A DNA stretch of 22,118 nucleotides from positions 1-22,118 of the forward strand of contig RPFO01001893.1 of the NCBI GenBank assembly GCA_009746045.1. The letters run 5' to 3'. The number at the start of each line of letters is the position of its first letter. Position 1 is the first letter of the stretch. The notes under the pieces were generated by a model that ran no database searches, was not told the origin of the DNA, and saw only the letters and a list, made by a program, of their open reading frames with translations. The stretch is from Mesostigma viride. Its lineage: Eukaryota > Streptophyta > Mesostigmatophyceae > Mesostigmatales > Mesostigmataceae. The translations under genes were made by a program, and so were the position numbers. Positions 1 through 9,290 of the stretch are shown piece after piece.

Positions 1-353
1 TTGTCCGCGTCAAGCCTGGCTGACTTGCCGCCGTTGGCGGCGCGTCAGACGGCTGACTTGCCGCCGTTGGCGGCGCGTCAGCCTGGGGCTCTTCAGAATT
101 GCCGGACTGAGCCGATGCTGCTTGCTGCACTGCTGGCTGCATTGCTATCATTCCCCCTTTTCCTCTTGCTGCGGTTCAGCGCGTCGGCTGCCTGGCCTAC
201 GCCAACAATGGCACGCGGACCAGGCGCAGGCGCTTTGGCCGTGTCGGCCGCCTGTTTCGGCCTTAAAAAAGCTGCGATCCCCCCAGATTTAATTTTTCCC
301 AGTATTCCATCCGGCGCCACCCCTTCACCCAAAAACTTCCAACCCCCAGGTCG
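1..353 (-). CDS. Possible N-terminal part of a protein encoded by the 1-1071 insert (partial, unrecognised)
   Basis: The minus strand is open from just after a stop at 354-356. The first frame contains a basic stretch (NRSKRKRG, a possible nuclear-localisation signal) and Ala/Ser-rich sequence, and stops near 93. A second minus frame then continues to the window edge with two copies of an 11-residue repeat (SDAPPTAASQP). The two frames could be one gene with a single-base frameshift near 93-130. In position it would be the start of the insert's transposase, but no BED finger or hAT catalytic domain is visible. The plus strand is also open here (118 codons, with a Leu/Ala-rich hydrophobic stretch), so the coding strand is uncertain. 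Confidence 0.25.
18..83. repeat. Two tandem copies of a 33-bp unit with internal dyads
   Basis: Units 18-50 and 51-83 are nearly identical. Each holds the perfect small palindrome GCCGCC-GTT-GGCGGC, and at the unit junction a CGTCAG..CTGAC dyad. The same 33-bp period and the same dyad core recur at 881-1045, so the two arrays probably share an origin. Confidence 0.85.
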
Positions 354-356
354 CTA

Positions 357-868
357 ACTTTGCTAGTTGACTATCGGACTAAACCATTCTCGTTGTTAAA
401 TGTTTATACAATATTACTGGCCCGGCCCGAAATTTCCCTACGCATCTAGTAATGGACAGAATTCTTTCTTATGCAAACAAATCTACAGCGTTAACAAACA
501 CACCTGGAATTCGATTCAAAGCAATATGTAAATCAGGCAACCTCGCAACGCTTCATCAATCAGCTCATCAATCATATTCCTAAAACCTTTGCCATTATCG
601 AGACATCGACCATTGCCAGTCGTCCTGGGTTACAACTTTACATTCGTCTAGAACTCATGTCACTCTCGCCGCCAAGCAGGCTAAGGGCCGGCGGTCTGGC
701 ATGGGCACATTGATAACGGCCTAGAATCTTGAAGCATATCAACGAACAGACCTGAACTGGTGAACTTGAATTCGTAGATATCCAGTACGAAGTTAGCACT
801 TCAGTGGACTTCAGTACATTAGTAGGTACCCACTATATATTGACCCTGCCAGACGCATACTGACTCGG
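357..868. other. AT-richer non-coding stretch of the left insert
   Basis: No open frame with coding character is seen on either strand. A TATATA stretch at about 834-840 lies between the possible minus-strand gene and the dyad array. It could be the core promoter of that gene, but nothing else supports it. Confidence 0.4.
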
Positions 869-880
869 TGCCCATAAGTA

Positions 881-1045
881 CTGACGTCAGTGACGTGCTG
901 CCTGAATTTACGCGTCAGACGACTGACGTGCAGACAAATTTTATGCGTCAGTCGACTGACGCAGAGCCAAAATTTACGCGTCAGCTGTCTGACGTGCGGA
1001 CGAAAAAGTCGGACGCGTCAGACACTGACGCGTCAGCGGCTGACG
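881..1045. repeat. 33-bp tandem array of CGTCAG/CTGACG dyads
   Basis: CGTCAG starts at 885, 913, 946, 979, 1016 and 1031. The central copies are exactly 33 bp apart. Most copies are followed within a few bases by CTGACG or TGACG, giving dyads such as CGTCAGTCGACTGACG, and they are separated by AT-rich spacers (AAATTT type). The first unit overlaps ACTGACGTCAGT, which contains a perfect bZIP-type TGACGTCA site. The array ends about 26 bp inside the inferred transposon end, so transposase binding is the leading reading. A cluster of TGACG regulatory sites is the alternative. Confidence 0.8.
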
Positions 1046-1071
1046 TATACGTCCCGTTACTAGAAGCACTG

Positions 1072-1365
1072 TGATGGTTATTTGCATGTTGACAGATGGC
1101 AATCATTCCTTATGTTGTATTTCAGCAAATGCCATCTGGCAATCACACAACAAATATTCTAGGAATCTAGAAGTGTTGCAACCCTTGCTTGACATGTGGC
1201 AGTTCTACCTTTGCCACCTAATTGCCTATATAATGAAATGAACAAAGGCAGCAAGGGCATCTCAAGCTGCCAGTTTTCTGCGTGAACATTTTGTCTCTCA
1301 GTCTCTCACTTCCTCAGCCTTGATCTTGACCTGTGATCTGCAAGGAAGGATCATAAAACAAAACA
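1072..1365 (+). repeat. 5' LTR of element A, last 294 bp only
   Basis: It is identical base for base to 14092-14385. It ends in CA directly before the primer-binding site, as a 5' LTR must. The first 400 bp of the 694-bp LTR are absent because of the insert at 1-1071. Inside it TTGACAGATGGC (from 1089) and GCCATCTGGCAA (to 1142) form an imperfect inverted pair. Confidence 0.93.
1227..1233 (+). promoter_or_regulatory. TATA box of the A LTR
   Basis: TATATAA sits in an otherwise mixed sequence about 130 bp before the LTR end, the usual place for the U3 promoter. The copy in the 3' LTR is at 14247-14253. Transcription would start roughly 25-35 bp downstream. Confidence 0.7.
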
Positions 1366-1377
1366 TGGTATCGGAGG
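1366..1377 (+). other. Primer-binding site of element A (initiator Met tRNA)
   Basis: TGGTATCGGAGG directly follows the LTR and matches the complement of the initiator Met tRNA 3' end (TGGTATCAGAGC) at all but two positions. This is the usual primer of plant-type copia elements, and it fixes both the strand and the LTR end. Confidence 0.88.
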
Positions 1378-1399
1378 AGTGAGGCTTCTCTTTGACAAC

Positions 1400-2230
1400 A
1401 TGGCTGCTGCTGCTGGCTTTGGAAAACAAGTACCTCTCTTTTATTCCAGCATGTTCCAAGGCAATTCCCAAATTTGATGGTTCTTCCCTGCCAAAATGGG
1501 GAGAGACCAAGGAGCTTTTCCAAGCCCACCTGGAGGCCTATGATCTGGAGGGGGTCATTACCAAGCCTGAGGAGGCTACACCCAAGCAAGAGAAGGTTGT
1601 TTACACAGCCTTGCTGGCGTGCCTCACTGGCAGAGCAGCCCAGATTGCAAAGACCATTGGTGAGAGAAAGGGCAGTTTGCTTTTTGCTAAGTTGGTGGAG
1701 GTGTTTGAGCAGCCTAAACTGACCAAGAGCAACAAGCACGACCTGAGGACATCCCTAATGAGGCTGACCAAGCAGCCCAACCAGTCCATGATGGACTATC
1801 TTACCGCTTCAGAACTGCTTCCGGAGTGAGCACAGGGATGTGGGGGGGTGTTGGCAGACAATGATTTTGCCGCTGCGCTGAAAGGTGGTTTACCTGATGC
1901 GTACAGGCCTGCCCTCGTTTCAACCAGGTTCGATGAGGACATGTCGCTGCTGGAGGTGAAGAAGGCCATGCTTGAAGCAGATGACCTGCTTGTGGGGACG
2001 CGCTCCACCACCACGGTCAAGCCTGAGCCAGCAGCTGCCCAAGGCCAAGCATACAGCACAGGCCAACCAACCAAGCCGGGAGGCCGACTTGCACATTCTG
2101 CGGAAAGGAAGGACATGTGGAGGAGACGTGCTATACCAAGTACCCACATCTCAGCAGGAAGAAGGGCCAGCAGAGGCCAAAGCGCAAGAACCAGAAGAAG
2201 AAGCAGGCTGCGACAGCGAACAGCACGGTG
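1400..2230 (+). pseudogene. Gag of element A (UBN2-type copia Gag with CCHC zinc knuckle), frameshifted
   Basis: The likely start is the ATG at 1400, which gives an Ala-rich N-terminus. The frame shifts near 1460 into a well-conserved capsid-type region (KFDGSSLPKW, LTKQPNQSMMDYL) typical of copia UBN2 Gag. A second shift lies at the run of seven G near 1842, after which the Gag reading continues as LADNDFAAAL and GLPDAYRP. A third, near 2076, leads into the zinc knuckle CTFCGKEGHVEETC (CX2CX4HX4C, 2090-2131). A Lys/Arg-rich tail follows. Gag would form the cytoplasmic virus-like particle and bind element RNA through the knuckle. The homopolymer position of one shift suggests sequencing or assembly error as well as decay. 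Confidence 0.85.
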
Positions 2231-3592
2231 GAGGCTCCTGAGCTTCCCGTGGACTACGCGTTTGCAACTACGCGCCTAGTGCCGGGCGTACCTTTCTGGA
2301 TTCTGGACTCTGCTGCATCCAGCCACATGAGCCCTGAGGAGGCTGACTTTATCAAGGTTCAGCCAACCAACCTGGCAATCCAGGGCTCCGGAGGCCGGCT
2401 GAAGGCTGTGGGGACGGGGACGCTCAAGCTACGAGTCGCCAACAAGGTGGTGCATCTGCCTCATGCTCTGCACGTGCCCTCTCTGGGTGCAAGGCTTCTT
2501 TCCGTGGCCCAGCTGCAACAGCAGGGACACGAGGTGAACCTACTGCAGGGCGTGGCATGCTTTGCAGGCAGCAAGGTACCTATCAAGGTGCAGAACAACG
2601 TCGACGGTTTGCAAGAATCACAGACTGTGACAACCCCTGCTGCCCACCACACCACAGACAACCCTGCTGCACTATTGTGGCACTGGCGACTTGGACATGC
2701 AGGTGCTGAGCGCATTCGCAAGCTGGCGGCCATACCTGCATCGAACATTACCATGCGGGCTCCAGGTGCGCCAGGCTGCCCGTCGTGCCCTGCTGGCATG
2801 ATTAGGCGACGCTCCTTCGCTGCTGGGCAACCACGCTCGACCGTGCCTCGTGCCAAGCTGCATGGGGACATCATGGGGCCGATGCAGCCATCACTGGGCG
2901 GTTCCCAGTACATTCTGGGCATCACTGACGACGCTACAAGGTGGCGTTGGTCTTTTCCTATGCGCCAGAAGAGTGAGGTGCCACTGCACTTCGACCGACT
3001 GCTGTCAAGGGATATCAGGCCCTACTACGACGGTTCTGTGCTTCTAAGGACCGACAATGACGCAGTATTTCTTTTCGAGGACTTCCGCTCCCTCTGTGCT
3101 CGCCATCGAGTTCACCAAGAATTTTCCAGCCCCTACTGTCCGCAGCAAAACGGAGTTGCGGAACGCATGTGGGGTTTGGCGATGGGAATGACACTGTGCA
3201 TGCTGCATTATGCTACCCTGCCCAAGACTTTCTGGGCCCTAGCTTTTGCGTGTGCTGTCTACCTGCTCAATCGGCTGCCATGCGAGGCCAATGCAGACTC
3301 TGCTAGCCCTCATCGCCTTTTTCAAGGCGTTGATGCCGACCTGTCGCACTTGCGCATTTTCGGCTGCCCTGCCTACTTTCGTGTAGAAGGGCCACGTGGC
3401 AAGCTGGAGGACAAAGCCCAGGCTGGAATCTTTGTGGGCTATGACTTGGAGTCGCCTGCTTACCTGATTCTCCGCCCAGGCTCACGTGACGTTATTCGCA
3501 GGCTCCATGTGTCATTCGATGAGACTTGGCGAGCAAATTCTGCCCCTGCACGTCGCGAGTCCAGATGTCAACTTCCAGCTGCCGGCACCTGA
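2231..3592 (+). CDS. PR and IN of element A (copia Pol, first part)
   Basis: One continuous frame, joined without a stop to the zinc knuckle upstream. The protease site reads WILDSAASSHM, a copia-type active site with Ala where Gly is usual (DSG to DSA). The pre-integrase zinc motif follows, with LWHWRLGH and CPSC supplying His-His-Cys-Cys (2681-2788). The IN core has Asp at 2867 (LHGDIMGP), Asp at 3053 (RTDND) and Glu at 3161 (NGVAERMWG). The last two are separated by exactly 35 residues, the classic DD35E spacing. The GKLEDKAQAGIFVGY motif after the core is typical of copia IN. The frame ends at 3592 in the linker to RT, and the reading continues in another frame. Confidence 0.93.
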   Translation, partial: EAPELPVDYAFATTRLVPGVPFWILDSAASSHMSPEEADFIKVQPTNLAIQGSGGRLKAVGTGTLKLRVANKVVHLPHALHVPSLGARLLSVAQLQQQGHEVNLLQGVACFAGSKVPIKVQNNVDGLQESQTVTTPAAHHTTDNPAALLWHWRLGHAGAERIRKLAAIPASNITMRAPGAPGCPSCPAGMIRRRSFAAGQPRSTVPRAKLHGDIMGPMQPSLGGSQYILGITDDATRWRWSFPMRQKSEVPLHFDRLLSRDIRPYYDGSVLLRTDNDAVFLFEDFRSLCARHRVHQEFSSPYCPQQNGVAERMWGLAMGMTLCMLHYATLPKTFWALAFACAVYLLNRLPCEANADSASPHRLFQGVDADLSHLRIFGCPAYFRVEGPRGKLEDKAQAGIFVGYDLESPAYLILRPGSRDVIRRLHVSFDETWRANSAPARRESRCQLPAAGT

Positions 3593-4763
3593 GTCTGCCT
3601 CGGAATCTGGCGTGGCGCTGGTACCTTTGCCTGCACCCACTGAGCATGCAGTGCTGCCGCCTGTCACTGCTGTGCCTGACTCGGTACCTGATGGTCCGGT
3701 CACCAGGGCCAAGGCTCGCCAACAGCTGGGCACTGTCACCGGTGCAGACGGCAGTGGCAACGCTGAGCATCCTGGTCCGGGTGCTGCTCCTGACTCTGAA
3801 ATTTCTGATGCGGTGCCAGACGCCGGCAACCAAGTTGCGCAAGGAATTCCTGCGCCCTCGCCTGCGCCTGCGCCTCAAATTTCGAGTGCAACGGCTTTGC
3901 AGCAAGCCATCCACGCACTGCAGCGACCTTCATCTTCAGCGCCCAGCAACCAGGCAGGGGCGGATTCGGTGATAGCTGCTGCAACGATTGAGGAAAATGT
4001 TGGCGATGGCTACTGTCCCTCTAGTGACACATATGGCGCCTATGGTTGGACCTCCTCTTCTCAACGTCTTGCTTCTCCTAAGTGGGCCCGTTTTTGCCCA
4101 AATTACGCTGCTATTCGTGATGTGGTCGAGGATGTATATGCCACTAGTGTCGACCTGGACGTCCCTAAGTCTTGGCAACAAGCTCGTTCTCTTCCTGCGT
4201 GGCAGTCCGCCATGGATAGCGAGATGGCTTCTATTCGTTCTCACAAGGTTTTTTCTTTGGTGAGTAGGTCATCTCTTCCTCGTGGCACTTCGGCCCTTCC
4301 TTCCCGTTGGGTGTATGCACGTAAGTCGGATGGACGTGAGAAAGCACGTTTTGTATGCAAGGGCTATGCCCAGCGTGAGGGTGTTGATTTTCAGGACATC
4401 TTTAGCCCCACTGTTCGTTCCTCCACAGTGCGTTTGGCTCTTGCTTTTGCAGTCACGCATGGCTATACTCTGCATCAATTAGACGTCCGCACTGCGTTCT
4501 TGTATGCTCCTTTAGAGGAGGATGTCTATGTACGTCCACCCCTGGGCTATGAGGAGTATGACGCCTCTGGCGAGCTTCTTGTATGGAAGCTTCATCGCAG
4601 CCTGTATGGCACACGTCAGGCTCCGCGCAATTGGCATCGCACCTTCCGTTCTCATCTCGTGTCGGATGGTGCAGTGCCTAGCGCTACAGACACATGTCTT
4701 TACCTTTATCCCAGTGCCAGGGGCTTTGTGTTTGTACATGTTGATGACATGATCGTTGCCAGC
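3540..4763 (+). pseudogene. RT of element A, N-terminal part, cut by insertion of B
   Basis: A Pro/Ala/Ser-rich linker (to about 4130) leads into a copia RT (RVT_2): the SRWVYARKSDG and KARFVCKGYAQREG segments, motif A Asp in HQLDVRTAFL (4482), KLHRSLYGTRQAPRNWH, and the catalytic HVDDM at about 4738-4751. The expected Tyr of YVDD is His here. Only five codons after the Asp-Asp pair, the reading enters the LTR of B at 4764. It resumes at 13135 after the duplicated CCAGC. The start of this part overlaps the end of the PR-IN frame, so a frameshift lies between 3535 and 3592. Confidence 0.92.
4759..4763 (+). repeat. Target-site duplicate CCAGC, left of B
   Basis: CCAGC here and at 13135-13139 flank the two LTRs of B exactly, as expected for a 5-bp staggered IN cut in the RT gene of A. 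Confidence 0.85.
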
Positions 4764-5047
4764 AGTTAGCATATTGGGGCACCAATGTGCTAGATGGATG
4801 CAGGTTGAGGAGACCTTTCCAACGCCGTGTCAACCGCCTAGAACAGACAAGGGACTAGAAAGTTATCAAGTCCCGAAGTACTGCCGACCGGTGGGCGAGG
4901 GCGGTGCACACTCAGGACATAGTGGACAGGACACGTGGCAGGCCGTGCCTGCACAGGCTTAGCCTGGACTCTCACGTGACTGGGACACAGTGTACTGAGG
5001 GCTCAACGGTACTGTGGCTAGTAGAAGCCAGTAACCAGCCAGCAGGT

Positions 5048-5071
5048 CTGCAAGGATGTAAGTCCTTGCAG
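5048..5071. other. Perfect 9-bp hairpin in the B LTR
   Basis: CTGCAAGGA and TCCTTGCAG are separated by six bases. A 7-bp pair (TCCTGTG and CACAGGA) and another pair around TGCCTGCA and TGCAAGGCA follow within 90 bp. The second LTR has the same hairpin at 12766-12789. They lie upstream of the TATA-like site, so they would act as DNA sites or as 3'-RNA structure. Confidence 0.7.
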
Positions 5072-5225
5072 GACTGTGGCAGGTCCTGTGCTGTCCTAGA
5101 CACAGGATAGCCAGAGATTCCTGTATGCTGCCTGCAACGAGGATGCAAGGCAGCGATACGAGGCTCTGGCAATGTAGCGTTGCCCAGCGTTGCTCATGAC
5201 CGAGGAACAAGGATGGAACGAGGTT

Positions 5226-5233
5226 GCATATAG
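5226..5233 (+). promoter_or_regulatory. Probable TATA box of the B LTR
   Basis: GCATATAG is the only TATA-like site in a fairly GC-rich LTR. The equivalent motif in D's LTR (15953-15960, minus strand) lies 191 bp from that LTR's end, against 184 bp here. The conserved placement supports a promoter role. Confidence 0.5.
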
Positions 5234-5441
5234 CTCGAGGCTCAACGAGGCAACGAGCGTCTTCACACACGAACCTTGGTCGTCACGACGAGTGGCGAGC
5301 CTATCGAGGGTCGTAGGCCTGGTGTGAGGATAAAGGTTGCTAGCCAGCAGCCTGGGTCATTCCAGCCGGCAAGGACCAGGAGCTCACAAGCTCTGCTGAC
5401 GAGTTGCTGTGCAAATCGTACTATTGCTTCCACGCTTTCAT

Positions 5442-6566
5442 GTCTGGTTCATCGTCAAGCAGCCACGGTGCTGGTGAGGCGAACGAGCAGAGAGACGCGC
5501 AAGCGTTTTTCCCCTACCGTAACCAAGCAAACGCTCCTACATTCGTGCAAGCGGCCTACGTAGCGAGGCACTTGGCAGAAGAGGGGTGGGTGGCGGTGAG
5601 TGGGGGAGGCAGCAGGCCAGCGGCGGCGGACCCGATTTCAACGGGCTCGCGTCGTGATTTCTCCAGGTGAGACGGGGCGAGTGGCGGTGGAAGAGTTGGT
5701 GCGGCTACGTGACGCGCTAGCTGAAACTGCTAATCGTGTGGAGGTCGCTTATCAGGGCGCCCATATAACTAGCCGGTCTCGACCTAGCCAGGGAGGCGCT
5801 TAGCCAGATTGTGGCAACAGCGCTCGGCAGCACCCGGCTGTTTAACCACTGGGTGGCGACAGCGGTGCTAGGAGAGGGGGTACCAGACGCCGACATCATC
5901 CGGAACGCGCGTGCTCGGGAGACGGTAAATCCTTGGAGCACGGCGAGGTATTTGCCCAAACATTGAGAATCTTGTTGCTGTCCTTTTGCAAGAGTCGAGA
6001 GGGTACGCAGACAGGTTCTTTATACCACACAGCCTTTCGGGGTATACTCAAGGCTTGATACACCGAGGCCGGAAAACCACCAGTGCGTGGGGTCCGGAGG
6101 TGGAATTGTCACGGGGGTCGAGAAGACGCCTGAAGACGTCCATTTCGAGTGGACTGACAAGCCAGAGGGCTCCGTAAAGCGCTCTGCCCAGAGATAAACC
6201 AGGGCGACGGCACTACCGCGACCTACGAGGAAGGCAGCGAGCTGATCTGCATTTCCCTCGTGAGGTCACTCACGAGTACGACCGTTACGGCCGAGGCGAG
6301 CAGAACGAGCTGGTCGGCGGCGGTAAGCGGTGGGTGCGCGATCTTGCTTGGCATCGCAACCCAGGTGAGACTCAACATCCAGTCGAACGCAAGGAGACGG
6401 GCGACCTGTGACCTGCGTTCTAGGAGAGTTTAACCCAAGCCTCCAGATAGTCGCAGCGGCAGCAGCAGCCACACCGGTTGCTGAGGGTGTTGAGGAGCGA
6501 CCAGACCGTGAGGAGGGGCAGGCGAGTGCAAGCCAGGAGGCGGCCTCGTCTGGAGTAAGTGCGTGA
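5442..6566 (+). pseudogene. ORF0 of element B, unrecognised protein ahead of Gag, frameshifted
   Basis: The reading starts at ATG 5442 (MSGSSSSSHGAGEANEQR), 26 bp after the LTR. It can be followed through at least four frame changes, near 5660, 5768, 5965 and 6090, by peptides with ordinary protein composition: GRVAVEELVRLRDALAE, LARELALSQIVATALG-like sequence around 5780-5830, FNHWVATAVLGEGVPDADII, YADRFFIPHSLSGYTQG and VHFEWTDKPEGSVK. An Ala/Glu-rich end stops at TGA 6564-6566, 52 bp before the Gag start. I do not recognise a family. It could be an additional element gene or a leader part of Gag. The frame between about 6180 and 6420 is uncertain. A GTAAGT just before the stop could be a splice donor, though no clear acceptor is seen. 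Confidence 0.5.
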
Positions 6567-6618
6567 GCCTGAGGGTTCCAGCAGCCATATCTGCGTGTGT
6601 TTTCTGTGGTATTCTATA

Positions 6619-7960
6619 ATGCTTCGTAACACGCGCGGGGGCGGCAGCGGGAGCGGGGCAGGAGCGGGGGATGGCGGGGGTGAGGCAAGGGCAGACACGG
6701 GAGGCCCCGCCAACGTCGTGCCAGAGGGACAGGCGATCCCAACGGCAGAGGGCGTCAATGGCAGGAGGGCTTCCAACCGGAAGAGGAAAGAGGTGGCACA
6801 AGGGGAGGAGCGTGCAGGGTGGCCAACCGACGGCGTGGTGCTGACGGGGGAGGGCCAGAATGATGCTGAACGTCAAGCACCTGGTAAGAGACCATGTGTG
6901 CCTGCGTCTGGTGTTCCTGCAGCTAGTGTTCCTGCGCCATTAGCACCTGTAGGAGCTGCTGTCATTGGCAGTGACCCTCGTGCTTTGCCTGGGACTAGAC
7001 CTCATATGAGTGCTGTGGCTGTGATGAATGGCCAGAAGCCTCTCAAGCCTCCTGTGGGACAGGAAGAGCTAGACAAGTGGTTGGAGGATATGGAGCTAGT
7101 TTCATGCTCTGTAGATCCCACTGTCAACCTTGTGCAGGTATTCCACACATCCACGACTAATAGGGATTCAGTGAGCGTGTGAGGGACAAGGCTAGGCAAG
7201 CTGTCAAGGACAAGCTGACTTGGTCTCAGTTCCTAGAGGGCCTACGTCAGGAGTTTCTGATAAGGTACTCAACCTCACTAATCACTATAAGCTCAGCTAT
7301 GATACCTTTGAGATCAAGGGCACTAGCTGAGGAGCTGCAGCGGCTCACACGCATCAGGGAGAAGGGGGCCAAGCATGGCTTCAATCTGACTGACAGAGCA
7401 GTGGCAGATTACTTCCTGATCGCATGGGCTGAGTGTGGATGGGAGAAATGCAGCTAGGATGTTTGCTGATCAGACAGATGGGACGTGGCCAGCCTTGCAA
7501 AAGGTTATTTTCACATCCGTCCATCTGACAATGCTGCTTGCAAGGCAATCCAGGTGACTGGTGCCCCTTCAGCCTCCGCTCATCAGGTCCATGGTGACGC
7601 CCCTGGGCAGGGTGCTCAGGGAGAAACCAGCCTAGTAGGCGTCAGAGGGCTAACAGGCGCAGGCAGAATGGTAACCAGGGTGGCAAGGGCCAGCAGCAGG
7701 GATCCAAAGGCAAGGGTCAGCAGCAGGCTGGTGGTCACCAGGGTGGTCAGCAGAACAAGGGTGGCCAAGGGCAAGGCAAGAGCCAGGGCCAGGGCACCCA
7801 GGCCAGTCAGAGCAGCCAGAACCAGGGTGGCCTGAAGAAGGCTGCTGCTGGGAAGGATGACAAGTGCTTTGGATGTGGCAGGACGGGTCATTGGCGACGT
7901 GACTGCCCAGACCAGGCCAAGTCTGCTGGAGCAGGCTCTGGCCAGGGGGTAAGCCATGAC
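6619..7960 (+). pseudogene. Gag of element B with Gln/Gly-rich tract and CCHC zinc knuckle, frameshifted
   Basis: ATG 6619 opens a Gly-rich N-terminus with a basic patch (NRKRKE). A capsid-like helical region follows (EELDKWLEDMELVS, then after a shift near 7170 ERVRDKARQAVKDKLTWSQ and FLEGLRQEFLIRY). After further shifts near 7455 and 7625, a tract made mostly of Gln, Gly and Lys (7660-7850) precedes the knuckle CFGCGRTGHWRRDC (CX2CX4HX4C, 7865-7906). The knuckle is in the same frame as the IN sequence that follows, so Gag and Pol are one polyprotein. The Gln/Gly tract looks like a disordered, condensation-prone linker next to the RNA-binding knuckle. Confidence 0.8.
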
Positions 7961-9290
7961 TTGATGTTGTCCCCTGTAAATAGTCAATCACCCCTAGTGG
8001 GACGAACAGTTGTACATAGTAATGGGGGTGTCCCTCTTGTGCAGCAGCAAGGGGTTGGGAATGATGAGGTGCTTCCACTCAATGATTGCAATAACGCTGC
8101 TGCAGCAGTGGAATTCCCTGTGCCTGTGGCAGGTGCAGGGTCTCCAGTTGTTGGGGTTGACTCTGGGAGTCAAGCCGCCAGACTGGAAGGACCTGCAGCT
8201 TCTGTGGGAACCGGGGCTGGCTCTGGGAGCCGAGCTACCTTGGAGGAGGTCCCTGGAGCAAGAGAACAGCAGGTGGGTCGTGCTATCCCAAGCACACAGT
8301 CTTTGTCACGTTCCTCTCTGTGCAGCCAGGCTGACAGGGGGTTGAGCTATGCTCAGGCTGGAAACACTCTACACCATATCTTTGGTCACTCTAAGCAGGC
8401 AGAGATGTTTGCTTGGAAGATTGGCAAGGAGCCTTTGCTAGAGGCCTGCAGTGCAGCTGCTCAGAATTGTGTCTGTCAGGAGAATGCTGTTCGCCTCCCA
8501 CAGTCCCATGCCAGAGAGCCTGCTAGAGAGCGGGGGGATATCCAGGTGGACATCCAACACATCAGGGGCATGTATCTGTTGGTGGGGGTGGATAGGTTCA
8601 GCAGATATAGGTTGCTGACCATTCTTCCTGGAATGCAGGAGCATCAGCTGTTGATGGGTCTCCAGTCTTTGTTGCCAGGCTTTGGGGTGTACACCAAGGT
8701 GCAAGCTGACTTGCAGTTTGACTGCTTGATCAAGCTGGCTGACCAGCTTCCTTGTAAGTTGGTAGTGGTCCCTAGGGAATCCCATGGGCAGCAGGGAGCT
8801 GTAGAGAGATCTATACGTGAAGTAAAAACAGTGGTGCTAGCAGCTAGGAGTGTGCCTGTTGTGGCATCAGCTCTAGAGAAAGCAGCTTGGTGTAAGGGGA
8901 TTGAGGAGCAGCTTAACCACAGGGTAACCTATTACTATGATGGTGTGGCAGTCTCTCCCCTGGCATTGCAGTTTGGTATGCTATCACAGGACGTGGTGGC
9001 AGCCTGCCTGAAGAAGGCAGACAGGGTGTTTTCCAGATTGAGGCGTAAGGACAAGGGTTGGAAAATGCTGAGGCCCCAGGTGGGACTGAGGGTCAGGATG
9101 TGGAAGGAACCGTCATTACCAGGCAAGCGTGGCAAGTGGCAAGATGGGCAGGTACCCATGTTGAGGAAGCTAACCATTCTTGTCTGGTGGCTTTGGAGAG
9201 TAATCCCAAGCACGTGTACAGGCTATCCTGGGCTCACGTCAAGGAGAGAAGGCCAACTGCAATCTGGCCTGAAGACGGCCCTGATCCTCC
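7961..9290 (+). CDS. Integrase of element B
   Basis: About 370 nt of Gly/Ser/Val-rich sequence without a clear domain come first. The zinc-binding part follows (LHHIFGH at 8369-8389, with the Cys pair in QNCVCQ). The core has Asp at 8549 (VDIQHIRG), Asp at 8708 (QADLQFD) and Glu at 8804 (QQGAVERSIRE), with 31 residues between the last two, slightly short of DD35E. The C-terminal barrel begins GLRVRMWKEPSLPGKRGKW. Its last strands (NPKHVYRLSWAHVKERRP) are in another frame from about 9150. The core motif DIQHIRG matches DVFHIKG in element C, linking the two elements. Confidence 0.88.

Larger units (their letters stand above)
1..1071 (-). mobile_element. Right-hand part of a hAT-like DNA transposon inserted in the 5' LTR of element A
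   Basis: The 3' LTR of A (13692-14385) and its 5' copy are identical only from 1072 rightward, so 1-1071 is foreign DNA placed inside the LTR. Read outward on the minus strand the insert begins CAGTGCTTCTAG, which matches the CAGNG start usual for hAT terminal inverted repeats. The LTR resumes with TGATGGTT, the predicted 8-bp target duplication. Just inside the end is a 33-bp tandem array with a CGTCAG/CTGACG dyad, placed like transposase-binding repeats in hAT subterminal regions. The other terminus lies left of the window, so the superfamily is an inference from one end. Confidence 0.45.
4764..5416 (+). repeat. 5' LTR of element B
   Basis: 653 bp, starting AGTTAGCATATTGG and ending GTGCAAAT. 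It matches 12482-13134 except for one extra C near 5252 and one missing T near 5351. A TATA-like GCATATAG lies at 5226-5233, 184 bp before the end, at nearly the same distance as in the LTR of D. Three successive hairpins occupy 5048-5155. Confidence 0.95.

Noticed and set aside
1-357. Plus-strand 118-codon frame with a Leu/Ala-rich hydrophobic stretch
   Set aside because: It is open largely because of the 33-bp repeats. The minus strand gives more protein-like composition, so a membrane protein call is not supported.
881-1045. CRISPR-like array (regular 33-bp dyad repeats)
   Set aside because: The spacers are not unique (they are versions of one AT-rich sequence), the context is eukaryotic, and the array abuts a transposon end.
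1072-1365. Reading the 294-bp repeat as the whole LTR of A
   Set aside because: No polypurine tract precedes 14092. A clear one (AAGGGGGG) precedes TGTCTGG at 13692, so the LTR is 694 bp and its 5' copy is truncated.
3492-3984. Minus-strand frames opposite the IN-RT linker of A
   Set aside because: They are shadows of the Pro/Ala-rich linker and contain no motif. The plus reading connects IN to RT.
4756-5110. Short plus and minus frames inside the B LTR, repeated at 12492-12928
   Set aside because: They lie wholly in an LTR, occur twice only because the LTR does, and have no protein signature.
6420-6876. Minus-strand Pro-rich frames over the Gag start of B
   Set aside because: They are antisense to the Gly/Ala-rich Gag N-terminus and reflect GC-rich composition. 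The plus strand has the ATG, capsid-like region and knuckle.
8140-8200. VDSGSQ before IN as the normal copia protease of element B
   Set aside because: It lies in Gly/Ser/Ala-rich sequence where a similar GSGS pattern repeats soon after. No flap or ILG motif follows, whereas 9550-9770 has all of these.
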